The notes beneath the pieces were generated by a model. That model did not search any database, had not been told where the DNA came from, and was given only the letters and a program-made list of their open reading frames with translations. From contig NMUJ01000063.1 of the NCBI GenBank assembly GCA_002256535.1, positions 1 to 5,375 on the forward strand: DNA of 5,375 nt. Reading direction: 5' to 3'. Below are positions 1 through 5,375 of this stretch, piece by piece (within the stretch, counting starts at the first letter, position 1; every line of letters begins with the position of its first letter). Made by a program: the position numbers and the translations under genes. Source of the stretch: Caldifarciminota bacterium 4484_18. GTDB lineage: Bacteria; Hydrothermota; UBA3073; NMUJ01.

Positions 1-1262
1 CGTTCTAACATATCTATAAGCCTACCTGCACGTGCGTAGCCGATTTTGAAGTGACGTTGCAACATGGAGACCGATGCTACCTGATGGCGGATGACGAGCC
101 GTTTAGCCTCTTCGAATAGCGGATCTTCATCTTCGAATGATGTGATAGGTTCAGGCTTTTCGCCGGGTAGGGAGGGTGCGACTGGCTTCATACCGAGTGG
201 TGGATAGTACTCGATGTTCTGTAAAACCTCTGCTATCTGCGAGCCAGGTATGTTATATTTCGGGCTTATGGAGTTGGCAAATTGCTCTATCCTTACATCA
301 CGTGCGGGGTGGTTGGATTCCACGATCGCATCTATAAGGTCATGCTGTATGATATCCGTGGCTATGGCTTCCGGTAACCTACCTGCAAGCAACTGTCGTA
401 GGTGACGTTCAGCCCATAGGTTAGCTATACCTTTGGCTTCTTCGGTTGAGATGTATGCACCATGTATCCTTATGGGTAACCCTTTACCCGGTGGTATGAA
501 TAGCATATCACCTTTGCCGAGTAGCTTCTCGGCGCCATTCATATCCAGTATGGTGCGTGAATCCGTACGTGAGGCTACCTGAAACGCCACCCTTGCAGGG
601 AAGTTGGCTTTGATAAGCCCAGTGATTACATCAACCGATGGACGTTGTGTTGCCAACACAAGGTGCATACCTACCGCACGTGACATCTGTGCCAACCTTG
701 TGATCAGTGTCTCAATATCTCTGGGTGCAACCATCATCAGGTCGGCCAGCTCATCAATGATTATCACTATGTATGGCATATGGGGTTGCATCTTCTTGTT
801 GTAGGATTCGATATCTCTTGCACCTACGTGGGCAAACTCGTTGTAACGATAATCCATCCATGTGGTTGCATTCTTCAATGCGGACAATGCCAGTTTGGGG
901 CTCCTTATTGCTGGTTTTATAAGGTGTGGTATACCGTTGTACACGGGTAGCTCTATACCCTTGGGGTCGATCATCAAGAAGCGTACCTCTTCGGGGGGCT
1001 TGTCGAATATCAGTGTAGCTACTATTGTGTTGATGAATACCTTATATTGCTTGGGTAGCAAATCTGATAGTAATAGCTCCTTTAGGTAGACATACTCGCG
1101 ATCCTTGTTGGGGATCTCAATCCCTATAGCGGATTTGCCCGGTATGGGGGCGACAACGCGTACGCGTTCGGATTTCATGGTGAGCGCTATCTCGTCAGAT
1201 AGGCTGACTATCTTTGATAGCTTAATCCCTGGATCGGGTGTATACTCGTAAGTGCTGACAAC
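1..1262 (-). pseudogene. ftsK: FtsK DNA translocase, motor and gamma domains (3' part of broken ftsK, partial)
   Basis: Translating the minus strand from 1262 down to 1 gives about 420 uninterrupted codons of FtsK, the ATP-driven pump that moves DNA through the division septum. Visible in order: VVSTYEYTPDPG, the alpha/beta core with VRVVAPIPGKSAIGIEIPN, then FLMIDPKGIELPVYNGIPHL, the Walker B strand IVIIIDELADLM (about 733-768), LATQRPSVDVITGLIKANFP, and MNGAEKLLGKGDMLF. At the end is a gamma winged helix (LFEEAKRLV...IGYARAGRLIDMLER), the DNA-reading domain, which runs off the left edge. Two faults are seen. The reading frame is +1 relative to the membrane-domain ORF upstream, so no start codon fits. 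The Walker A loop G-x-x-G-x-GKS, expected just before VFINTIVATL, is absent. About 75 residues between motor and gamma domain (about 170-400) look like an insertion relative to typical FtsK. Identity as FtsK is secure; whether it is a true pseudogene or an assembly error is open. Confidence 0.9.
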
Positions 1263-2043
1263 TTTCTTCGAGATCGTCCATGTGTGGCGCCTTGCGGGGT
1301 GGCGGTTCGTGCAAGATGGCTAAGAAGCGTTGCTTGAAATCCGGTACCTCAACGGTGTGAGAGGTGGGTTGAGGTGACGGTTGCGGGATGGGTGCAGGTT
1401 TTTTACGTAAGGGTTTGGGTTTACGTGCAGGTGCACGTGATACCCCTATCCTGGGTAGCTTACGTATATGGAGGTAAGGTAGCAACAATGCTATAAATAT
1501 GGCACCCGCAACAAGGTACGTACCTAATGCACCTATGTAGTTGAATAGCAAGGTTTTGAGGTATATGCCGAGGTTACCTGTGTAGGAGATGGGTAGCCCG
1601 AACAATGTCAGCCACAGCGGTAGGAATATCAACAGCAGGATAGGTAACACATGGAAATGGAATGCATACGATTCTTTTCGGTTATAGAGTAGGCCCAGAA
1701 GTATCAACCATAATGGTACGATAAAGCCCATGTAACCGAACGTCCACATCAACCAGTAACTCACGTATGCACCTACGACACCACACCAGTTGCTGACAGT
1801 AGGGGCAAGCGTTACGTGGAGACGTTCAACCTTTGCATAATCTGTGGGTGTATATTTTGCGAGACTCAACCCAATGAATATGCCAACCAGTACCAGCAAT
1901 AGGCGTTCGTATAGACGACGTTTGGTGGGCGATAACTTACGTAGAAGTTGCACCCCTGTACGTAGGCCGAATACTATCGCATAGAGTGCGAGCAGAAACA
2001 GTATGAAATAGACGGTTTTCTCAATAAGTGCTGAACGCCACAT
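1222..2043 (-). CDS. ftsK: FtsK N-terminal membrane domain (5' part of broken ftsK)
   Basis: This ORF of 273 residues, starting at the ATG at 2043, is the membrane-anchoring part of FtsK. It has about five to six hydrophobic segments (near residues 10-30, 48-62, 85-103, 106-121, 131-151 and 173-191), then a basic and Pro-rich linker (KPKPLRKK, PIPQPSPQP), then DFKQRFLAIL and the PHMDDLEES stretch that precedes the motor in this family. An upstream in-frame TTG at 2049 is less likely, because the promoter TTTAA lies almost on the ATG. The last 10 or so residues (CQHLRVYTRSRD) are out-of-frame reading of the motor sequence VVSTYEYTPDPG, so the stop at 1222 is the product of a frameshift. A truncated membrane protein without motor could be made, but it would not pump DNA. 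The gene is divergent from the MazG-like gene. Confidence 0.88.
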   Translation of the reverse strand: MWRSALIEKTVYFILFLLALYAIVFGLRTGVQLLRKLSPTKRRLYERLLLVLVGIFIGLSLAKYTPTDYAKVERLHVTLAPTVSNWCGVVGAYVSYWLMWTFGYMGFIVPLWLILLGLLYNRKESYAFHFHVLPILLLIFLPLWLTLFGLPISYTGNLGIYLKTLLFNYIGALGTYLVAGAIFIALLLPYLHIRKLPRIGVSRAPARKPKPLRKKPAPIPQPSPQPTSHTVEVPDFKQRFLAILHEPPPRKAPHMDDLEESCQHLRVYTRSRD

Positions 2044-2050
2044 TATCAAG

Positions 2051-2080
2051 TTAAAGTAATCTTAACTTTTGATATATCAA
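2051..2080 (-). promoter_or_regulatory. ftsK promoter, leaderless type
   Basis: On the minus strand TTGATA (2075-2080) is followed after 19 bases by TTTAA (2051-2055), and the ATG begins 7 bases later at 2043. No Shine-Dalgarno sequence fits in that gap, so the mRNA probably starts at or very near the ATG. The same layout is seen at the three plus-strand starts at 2168, 2464 and 5353. The -35 overlaps a 12-bp palindrome. Confidence 0.6.
2069..2080. repeat. 12-bp perfect palindrome over the ftsK -35
   Basis: TTGATATATCAA reads the same on both strands and overlaps the -35 element of the ftsK promoter. It could be a small repressor site. It could equally be chance in AT-rich DNA, since a -35 of TTGATA facing its own complement is enough to produce it. 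Confidence 0.4.
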
Positions 2081-2112
2081 GTAGCAGATAAGGGTAGCTC
2101 ATTATTTGGGAC

Positions 2113-2127
2113 ACGGTATCATACCGT
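2113..2127. repeat. Inverted repeat ACGGTAT-C-ATACCGT, possible operator
   Basis: Two perfect 7-bp arms flank a single C. The site ends 7 bases upstream of the -35 (2135-2140) of the MazG-like gene and lies between the two divergent promoters, the place where an activator or repressor dimer would bind. It is too short to act as a terminator and no T-run follows. No regulator is encoded in the window, so the binding protein is unknown. Confidence 0.45.
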
Positions 2128-2134
2128 ATATGAG

Positions 2135-2163
2135 TTGACACTGTTTATAAGTGGCCATTTTAA
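2135..2163 (+). promoter_or_regulatory. Promoter of the MazG-like gene, leaderless type
   Basis: A perfect TTGACA (2135-2140) is followed by 18 bases and TTTAA (2159-2163), and ATG begins 4 bases later at 2168. There is no purine-rich ribosome site before the ATG. This promoter decides the start: an in-frame ATG at 2069 would place the promoter inside the coding region, and its extra 33 residues do not resemble the family. Confidence 0.65.
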
Positions 2164-2167
2164 TTTT

Positions 2168-2410
2168 ATGGAGATTAAGGAGTTTCAGAATCTGATCGCC
2201 CGCATATATTACGAGAAGGATGCAGCACGTGGGGTTGAAGGTACGTTCAGGTGGTTTGTTGAAGAAGTGGGTGAACTTGCTCGCTCTATACGTAAGGGTG
2301 AAGGTTATCACGAGGAGTTTGCCGTAGGTGTCGATATGGAGGAGGCTATCAAAAAGTATCGAGCTGGATGCCCCAAGTGCGGTCGCACACCTTGTGTTTG
2401 TGGTGAGTAA
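2168..2410 (+). CDS. MazG-like nucleotide pyrophosphohydrolase, internally shortened
   Basis: The 80-residue product begins MEIKEFQNLIARIYYEKD, followed by GTFRWFVEEVGELARSIRKG. This is the first helix pair of the MazG-like all-alpha NTP pyrophosphohydrolase fold, whose metal-binding E-x-x-E is E33-x-x-E36. These enzymes hydrolyse nucleoside triphosphates to monophosphate and pyrophosphate, often clearing non-canonical nucleotides. The second motif normally reads EEFADVLAW and is followed by a helix leading into a G(I/V)D-LEEA segment. Here EEFA (49-52) runs directly into VGVDMEEAIKKY, so the Asp and about 13 residues of helix seem to be missing in frame. The tail CPKCGRTPCVC (68-78) is a four-Cys cluster found in a subset of this family and may bind zinc. 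Without the Asp, activity is doubtful. The family assignment is firm and the missing segment is inferred from memory of homologues. Confidence 0.8.
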   Translation: MEIKEFQNLIARIYYEKDAARGVEGTFRWFVEEVGELARSIRKGEGYHEEFAVGVDMEEAIKKYRAGCPKCGRTPCVCGE

Positions 2411-2426
2411 CTATTGTTAGCTGTAG

Positions 2427-2480
2427 CTTGACCATATCTTACAATTTCGCATTTTAAATCATCATGGACAAAATAGTTGA
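2427..2480 (+). repeat. Left copy of the imperfect direct repeat flanking tldDE
   Basis: This stretch covers the promoter and first codons of the formimidoyltransferase remnant and resembles 5317-5375 in the same orientation. Shared parts are CTTGACCATA at the start, TTTAA at the same distance, and ATAGTTGA-(G/A)-TGTGT in the coding part. The spacer between -35 and TTTAA is clearly different, so the two are diverged relatives and not a fresh target-site duplication. Confidence 0.6.
2428..2457 (+). promoter_or_regulatory. Promoter of the truncated formimidoyltransferase gene
   Basis: TTGACC (2428-2433), 19 bases, TTTAA (2453-2457), then 6 bases to ATG at 2464, with no ribosome site. The ten bases CTTGACCATA (2427-2436) recur exactly at 5317-5326 in front of the second copy of the same gene start, with identical -35 to TTTAA spacing. 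Confidence 0.6.
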
Positions 2481-2532
2481 GTGTGTACCTAACTTCAGTG
2501 AGGGTAGGAACAAGGCGTTGGTAATATTTTAA
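2464..2532 (+). pseudogene. ftcD: Truncated 5' end of glutamate formimidoyltransferase-like gene
   Basis: The 22 codons read MDKIVECVPNFSEGRNKALV followed by IF and a TAA stop. (M)xKIVECVPNFSEGR is the signature N-terminus of the formiminotransferase family, which transfers the formimino group of formiminoglutamate to tetrahydrofolate in histidine breakdown. Full proteins have about 300 residues or more. Here homology ends around 2523, where base composition drops sharply and the AT-rich 3' end of the tldE region begins. The promoter and start are intact but almost all of the gene is gone. A second start of the same family appears at 5353, so the function may be kept there. The identification rests on a short but very characteristic motif. 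Confidence 0.8.
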
Positions 2533-2547
2533 AGAAAAAGAGAGAAT

Positions 2548-3846
2548 CTAGCCTTTACCTGCAACTTGGATCCCATTAAATAAAACCCAAGGTTTTAACT
2601 CATAGTTTCTTTCTTTGCTTATGGAATGTATATTTTTGAAAATATCATAGATGTTCCCTGAAATCATTGTATCTATTGCTCTTCCAATAATTTTTCCATC
2701 TTTTACATAAAATCCCGTACCTACATTCATTGAGAATTGTCCTGCGACAATGTTGCCAGAGTGTGCTCCGAGCAAATCTTCGCAAATAAGCCCTTCGTCA
2801 ATAGACTTAATTTGTTCTTTTACAGAGAGGCTACCTTGTTCCCAAACGAGATGGCAGGGGTAAGGTGACACGGGTTTTGATATAGCTTCGCTTGACCATC
2901 TACCTTTATACCCATTACCTGTGCTTTCCGTGCCATATTCTGATGCAGTTCGTAGGTCAAAAATAAAATTTTTTAAAATGCCTTTATCAATTATGGGCAA
3001 TCTTCTGGTAGGCACACCTTCATCATCAAAAGGTCTTGACCAGAAATAACCCCTTGCATGAGGGTCATCATAAATCGTTATTTTATCATCGAATATTTTC
3101 TCATTAATTTTATTTTCAATGGGTGATAAGTGTTCAATCAAATTTTTGCCCGAGATTGCTTCTGTCAGCCGCCACTCAAGTGTCCATAAGGCTTCAGGAG
3201 AGAATAAAACTCTCATCTTCTTTGTAGGAACAGTGACACTGTTCTTAGCAATTTCAAATTTTTGAATTAATTCTTCAAATTCTTTTTCTTCAATTTCTCT
3301 AAATCTATAGTTTACGTCAACTACATAGGGACCCATCATCGATTGAGGTAATACAATCATACAATATTGCTTAAATGCACTCCTTTTATAATTTACATTT
3401 AGCCCTTTTGTATTTGCAATTGTAATATCTGCAATACCGATATTTATTCCATACATAATGGGTGCCTTTATATTACATTTTTTAATCCATTTTATTTTAG
3501 CCAATATTTTTCTTACGATATCTTCAATTGGTGGTGTTTCCATTTCTTTGTCGTAGTTTTCAAAATCGATAATTTGTGATTTCTCAGGAAAAGAGAATTT
3601 CACTTTTGAGCCAGTTTCCGCAGATTTTACTGCACTTTTTACAAGAATGTCAGGTTCATCAGGAGAACCAAAACTCATACCGAGTTTGCCATCTTTAATT
3701 ACTCTCAATGCAACTTCTGTGTATTCATGAATCTTTATCTCTTCAATTTTTTCATCACGAAATTCTATAGGGATTGATTTTGACCTTAAATAGTAAACTT
3801 CGGCTTCATCAACACTCTTTTTTGCTAATTTCAAAATTCTGTCCAT
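2548..3846 (-). CDS. tldE: TldE/PmbA, non-catalytic partner of the TldD metalloprotease
   Basis: The 432-residue product has the length and layout of TldE (PmbA, 450 residues in E. coli). The N-terminal alpha/beta domain includes LRVIKDGKLGMSFGSPDE; the C-terminal beta-rich half carries DDEGVPTRRLPIIDKGILKNF, TESTGNGYKGR, GLICEDLLGAHSGN, FYVKDGKIIGRAIDTMISGN and a closing WVLFNGIQVAGKG. TldE joins TldD in a cytoplasmic heterodimer that digests unfolded or ribosomally made modified peptides (microcin B17 and CcdA in E. coli). It lacks the HExxxH zinc motif, as expected for the partner subunit. Its ATG comes 2 bases after the tldD stop, with only a weak GGAT before it, so translation is probably coupled. 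The stop (2548-2550) lies 15 bases from the end of the convergent formimidoyltransferase remnant, and no hairpin terminator is visible. No frame damage is seen. The codons are AT-rich compared with ftsK. Confidence 0.93.
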   Translation of the reverse strand: MDRILKLAKKSVDEAEVYYLRSKSIPIEFRDEKIEEIKIHEYTEVALRVIKDGKLGMSFGSPDEPDILVKSAVKSAETGSKVKFSFPEKSQIIDFENYDKEMETPPIEDIVRKILAKIKWIKKCNIKAPIMYGINIGIADITIANTKGLNVNYKRSAFKQYCMIVLPQSMMGPYVVDVNYRFREIEEKEFEELIQKFEIAKNSVTVPTKKMRVLFSPEALWTLEWRLTEAISGKNLIEHLSPIENKINEKIFDDKITIYDDPHARGYFWSRPFDDEGVPTRRLPIIDKGILKNFIFDLRTASEYGTESTGNGYKGRWSSEAISKPVSPYPCHLVWEQGSLSVKEQIKSIDEGLICEDLLGAHSGNIVAGQFSMNVGTGFYVKDGKIIGRAIDTMISGNIYDIFKNIHSISKERNYELKPWVLFNGIQVAGKG

Positions 3847-3848
3847 TT

Positions 3849-5210
3849 TTATCCAATTATTACTTCTTTTATTATCATGTGAGGGCCGCCTGTTCCAGAC
3901 TGGGGATTAAATTGCATATACTTACCGCATCCACCACACTCACGGAAGTGTAGATCATTGCCAACTGCTTCTATATTCATCAAAGTGGTGAATAAATTAC
4001 CGGATAAATTTATATCTTTATACATTTTGCCAATTTTACCATTTTTTACTTCAAATCCATATTGTGCTCCAAACGAAAACATATCACCCATAGTTTGGCC
4101 GCCTTTCGCATCGCAGATATAAAGTCCATCACCCAACATATCGAGTAATTCTGTAAAAGTTTTATCTCTTTTATCAACAAAAATGTTGCTCATACGCACA
4201 ATAGGTGTGAAGCGCCATGATACAGCCACTGCGTTACCTGTAAGTTCTTCATCGAGCTCATAAGCAGTTCTCATAGAATGCAACCTACCTGTTAATATCC
4301 CATCTTTTATAAGATAGGTTTTCTTTGCCTTTATTCCTTCGTCATCGTAAATTTTAAAACCAGGTGCACCCTTTATAGTTGGATCATCGATAACTGTTAG
4401 ACAATTCGGTGCTATCTTTTCACCGAGTTTAAACTTTCTTAATAATTGAGGATGGTCTTTTATATCATCTGCTTCACTGAAATGTCCAAAAGCTTCATGA
4501 ATGAATACACCTACCATATCTTGATTTAATAAAACCCGGTGTTTACCAGATGGCACTTTATCGGCTTTTAAAAGGTCGATCGCTATTTTAGTTCTATTTT
4601 CAAACAATTCTTCACGATTTCTTATTTTATCGAAAGAAAAAGAACCTCCTGCGTATGCCCATATATCTTCAACCATGCAACCATCGCTCGCATATATCTT
4701 TCCAAATATTTGACATATGACTTCTTCAAAATAAAGTGAAGTACCGTGAGAACTCACAAAAAATTTTTTCTTATCCCACTCATCATACTCCATACTCGTT
4801 GATTGTATTTTTTCATAGCTTAAAACTAAGTCGTTGTATTTCTTTAATATTTCAAGTTTCTCATCTATACTTATTTTTCTTGGATCATCATCAATTTTTA
4901 GATAAATCTCGTCTTTGACAGGCTCAGACAGTTTAAATCTTACTTTTTTAGGATTAAATTTTGCAGATAATTTTGCAGCTCTCACAGTTTGTTCAATAGC
5001 GCTTCTTAATTCTTTTTCATCGTTGACAGTACAAGTAGCAAAACCACCATCTGCAATAACTCTCACATGAAAACCTTTTGTAACACTATCAGATAAATTT
5101 TCGAGTTTTTTCCCCTTGAAGTATATCCTTATATTGCGATCTTCTTCGTGTCTTATGTCCATGTAATCGACGTTAAATTCATTTATAAATTTATGGATTT
5201 TATCAATCAT
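3849..5210 (-). CDS. tldD: TldD zinc metalloprotease, catalytic subunit
   Basis: With the ATG at 5210 the protein has 453 residues, within the family range (481 in E. coli). The start is set by AGGAG at 5216-5220, 5 bases before the ATG. An in-frame ATG at 5252 would lie inside the promoter spacer and is rejected. The zinc site is HEAFGH (H238, E239, H243), an HExxxH motif, and the Cys-rich CGGCGK (C425, C428) near the C-terminus matches the position of the conserved Cys ligand of TldD. Other family blocks are VIDDPTIKGAPGF, YDDEGIKAKKTYLIKDGIL, GDMFSFGAQYGF and VKNGKIGKMYKDINLSGN. It should cut unfolded or modified peptides inside a closed cavity formed with TldE, whose gene follows after 2 bases. 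No peptide precursor is encoded in the window, so the substrate is unknown. The gene is AT-rich and reads intact throughout. Confidence 0.94.
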   Translation of the reverse strand: MIDKIHKFINEFNVDYMDIRHEEDRNIRIYFKGKKLENLSDSVTKGFHVRVIADGGFATCTVNDEKELRSAIEQTVRAAKLSAKFNPKKVRFKLSEPVKDEIYLKIDDDPRKISIDEKLEILKKYNDLVLSYEKIQSTSMEYDEWDKKKFFVSSHGTSLYFEEVICQIFGKIYASDGCMVEDIWAYAGGSFSFDKIRNREELFENRTKIAIDLLKADKVPSGKHRVLLNQDMVGVFIHEAFGHFSEADDIKDHPQLLRKFKLGEKIAPNCLTVIDDPTIKGAPGFKIYDDEGIKAKKTYLIKDGILTGRLHSMRTAYELDEELTGNAVAVSWRFTPIVRMSNIFVDKRDKTFTELLDMLGDGLYICDAKGGQTMGDMFSFGAQYGFEVKNGKIGKMYKDINLSGNLFTTLMNIEAVGNDLHFRECGGCGKYMQFNPQSGTGGPHMIIKEVIIG

Positions 5211-5215
5211 TTTAT

Positions 5216-5220
5216 CTCCT
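5216..5220 (-). promoter_or_regulatory. Shine-Dalgarno site of tldD
   Basis: AGGAG on the minus strand, 5 bases before the ATG at 5210. It is the only clear ribosome binding site in the window. The four other gene starts have none, and tldE has only a weak GGAT. Confidence 0.8.
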
Positions 5221-5231
5221 ACTACCACCTT

Positions 5232-5259
5232 AGTATATCTAAAAAATGTCATTTGTCAA
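5232..5259 (-). promoter_or_regulatory. Canonical sigma-70-type promoter of tldDE
   Basis: On the minus strand a perfect TTGACA (5254-5259) is followed by a 16-base spacer and TATACT (5232-5237), one mismatch from TATAAT. The ATG lies 21 bases beyond the -10, leaving room for a short leader with the AGGAG site. This differs from the TTTAA leaderless layout of the neighbouring genes. Confidence 0.75.
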
Positions 5260-5317
5260 GTATATCTTTACGGAATGACGATGATAATGAAGCCACTTAA
5301 AAATTTTTATTTTATCC

Positions 5318-5347
5318 TTGACCATACATGCCGTTTTCTATCTTTAA
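5318..5347 (+). promoter_or_regulatory. Promoter of the second formimidoyltransferase copy
   Basis: TTGACC (5318-5323), 19 bases, TTTAA (5343-5347), then 5 bases to ATG at 5353, with no ribosome site. It diverges from the tldD promoter, and the two -35 elements are about 58 bases apart. Confidence 0.6.
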
Positions 5348-5352
5348 CTATC

Positions 5353-5375
5353 ATGCAGAGAATAGTTGAATGTGT
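5353..5375 (+). CDS. ftcD: Glutamate formimidoyltransferase-like gene, first codons only
   Basis: The eight codons before the edge read MQRIVECV (the last is GT plus any base, always Val), matching MDKIVECV of the remnant at 2464 at six of eight positions and the N-terminal signature of formiminotransferases. Start codon and promoter are in good order, so this may be the working copy. It is too short to prove the family on its own; the assignment leans on the resemblance to the remnant, which shows the longer VECVPNFSEGR signature. Confidence 0.6.

Larger units (their letters stand above)
5317..5375 (+). repeat. Right copy of the imperfect direct repeat flanking tldDE
   Basis: Same orientation and layout as 2427-2480: CTTGACCATA, 19-base spacer after TTGACC, TTTAA, then ATG and ATAGTTGAATGTGT. 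It is cut by the window edge, so its full length is unknown. Confidence 0.6.

Noticed and set aside
214..1089. Plus-strand ORFs at 214-405, 604-804 and 862-1089
   Set aside because: They lie opposite the conserved FtsK motor coding sequence on the minus strand and have no recognisable protein features; they are antisense shadows.
1255..1270. Programmed +1 ribosomal frameshift joining the two ftsK parts
   Set aside because: Even a shifted product would lack the linker residues between DDLEE and VVSTYEY and the Walker A loop, so a deletion explains the site better. No stimulatory structure or typical slip codon is evident.
2069..2167. N-terminal extension of the MazG-like protein from an upstream ATG
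   Set aside because: The stretch contains the TTGACA/TTTAA promoter and an inverted repeat, and its translation does not resemble the family, whose conserved part begins at MEIKEF.
2102..2311. Minus-strand ORF of 69 codons
   Set aside because: It overlaps the MazG-like gene and its promoter in antisense and shows no family features.
2533..2547. Rho-independent terminator after tldE
   Set aside because: The minus strand has a pyrimidine- and T-rich run but no stem before it.
4736..4918. Plus-strand ORF of 60 codons inside tldD
   Set aside because: It is an antisense shadow of intact tldD, without promoter or ribosome site.
2548..5260. tldDE as part of a modified-peptide (RiPP) gene cluster
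   Set aside because: No precursor peptide, modification enzyme or exporter is visible in the window; TldD/TldE also serve in general peptide turnover.

Overview
The window looks like a piece of a bacterial chromosome with moderate GC. It encodes an FtsK-type DNA translocase (membrane domain, RecA-like motor and C-terminal gamma winged helix), which points to Bacteria. The exact lineage cannot be read from the sequence. The habit of placing promoters directly against ATG codons without a Shine-Dalgarno sequence suggests a lineage rich in leaderless mRNAs, possibly a deep-branching or uncultured phylum (low confidence).

Layout. Positions 1-2043 (minus strand) hold ftsK, broken into a membrane-domain ORF (1222-2043) and an out-of-frame motor plus gamma part (1-1262, running off the left edge). 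The motor part has also lost its Walker A region. A 124-bp divergent promoter region (2044-2167) carries two back-to-back promoters and two perfect palindromes. It leads into a small MazG-like nucleotide pyrophosphohydrolase (2168-2410, plus strand), which appears to lack a metal-binding Asp and the helix after it. Next comes the first 22 codons of a glutamate formimidoyltransferase-like gene (2464-2532), cut off abruptly. The rest is an AT-rich, intact two-gene operon on the minus strand, tldD (3849-5210) followed by tldE (2548-3846). At the right edge a second formimidoyltransferase start (5353-5375) begins, with a promoter resembling that of the remnant.

How it fits together. TldD and TldE form a heteromeric zinc protease that degrades unfolded or modified peptides, and both look complete. 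The pair sits between a truncated and a second, diverged 5' end of the same gene family, and it uses a different gene-start style. It has a TTGACA/TATACT promoter and an AGGAG ribosome site, while the four flanking genes share TTGA(C/T)(A/C)-N18/19-TTTAA-N4/7-ATG with no ribosome site. This argues that tldDE was inserted from another source. The other striking feature is that three conserved segments are missing from two adjacent genes (ftsK twice, the MazG-like gene once) while the surrounding coding sequence is clean. That means either recent local decay or deletions in the assembled sequence.
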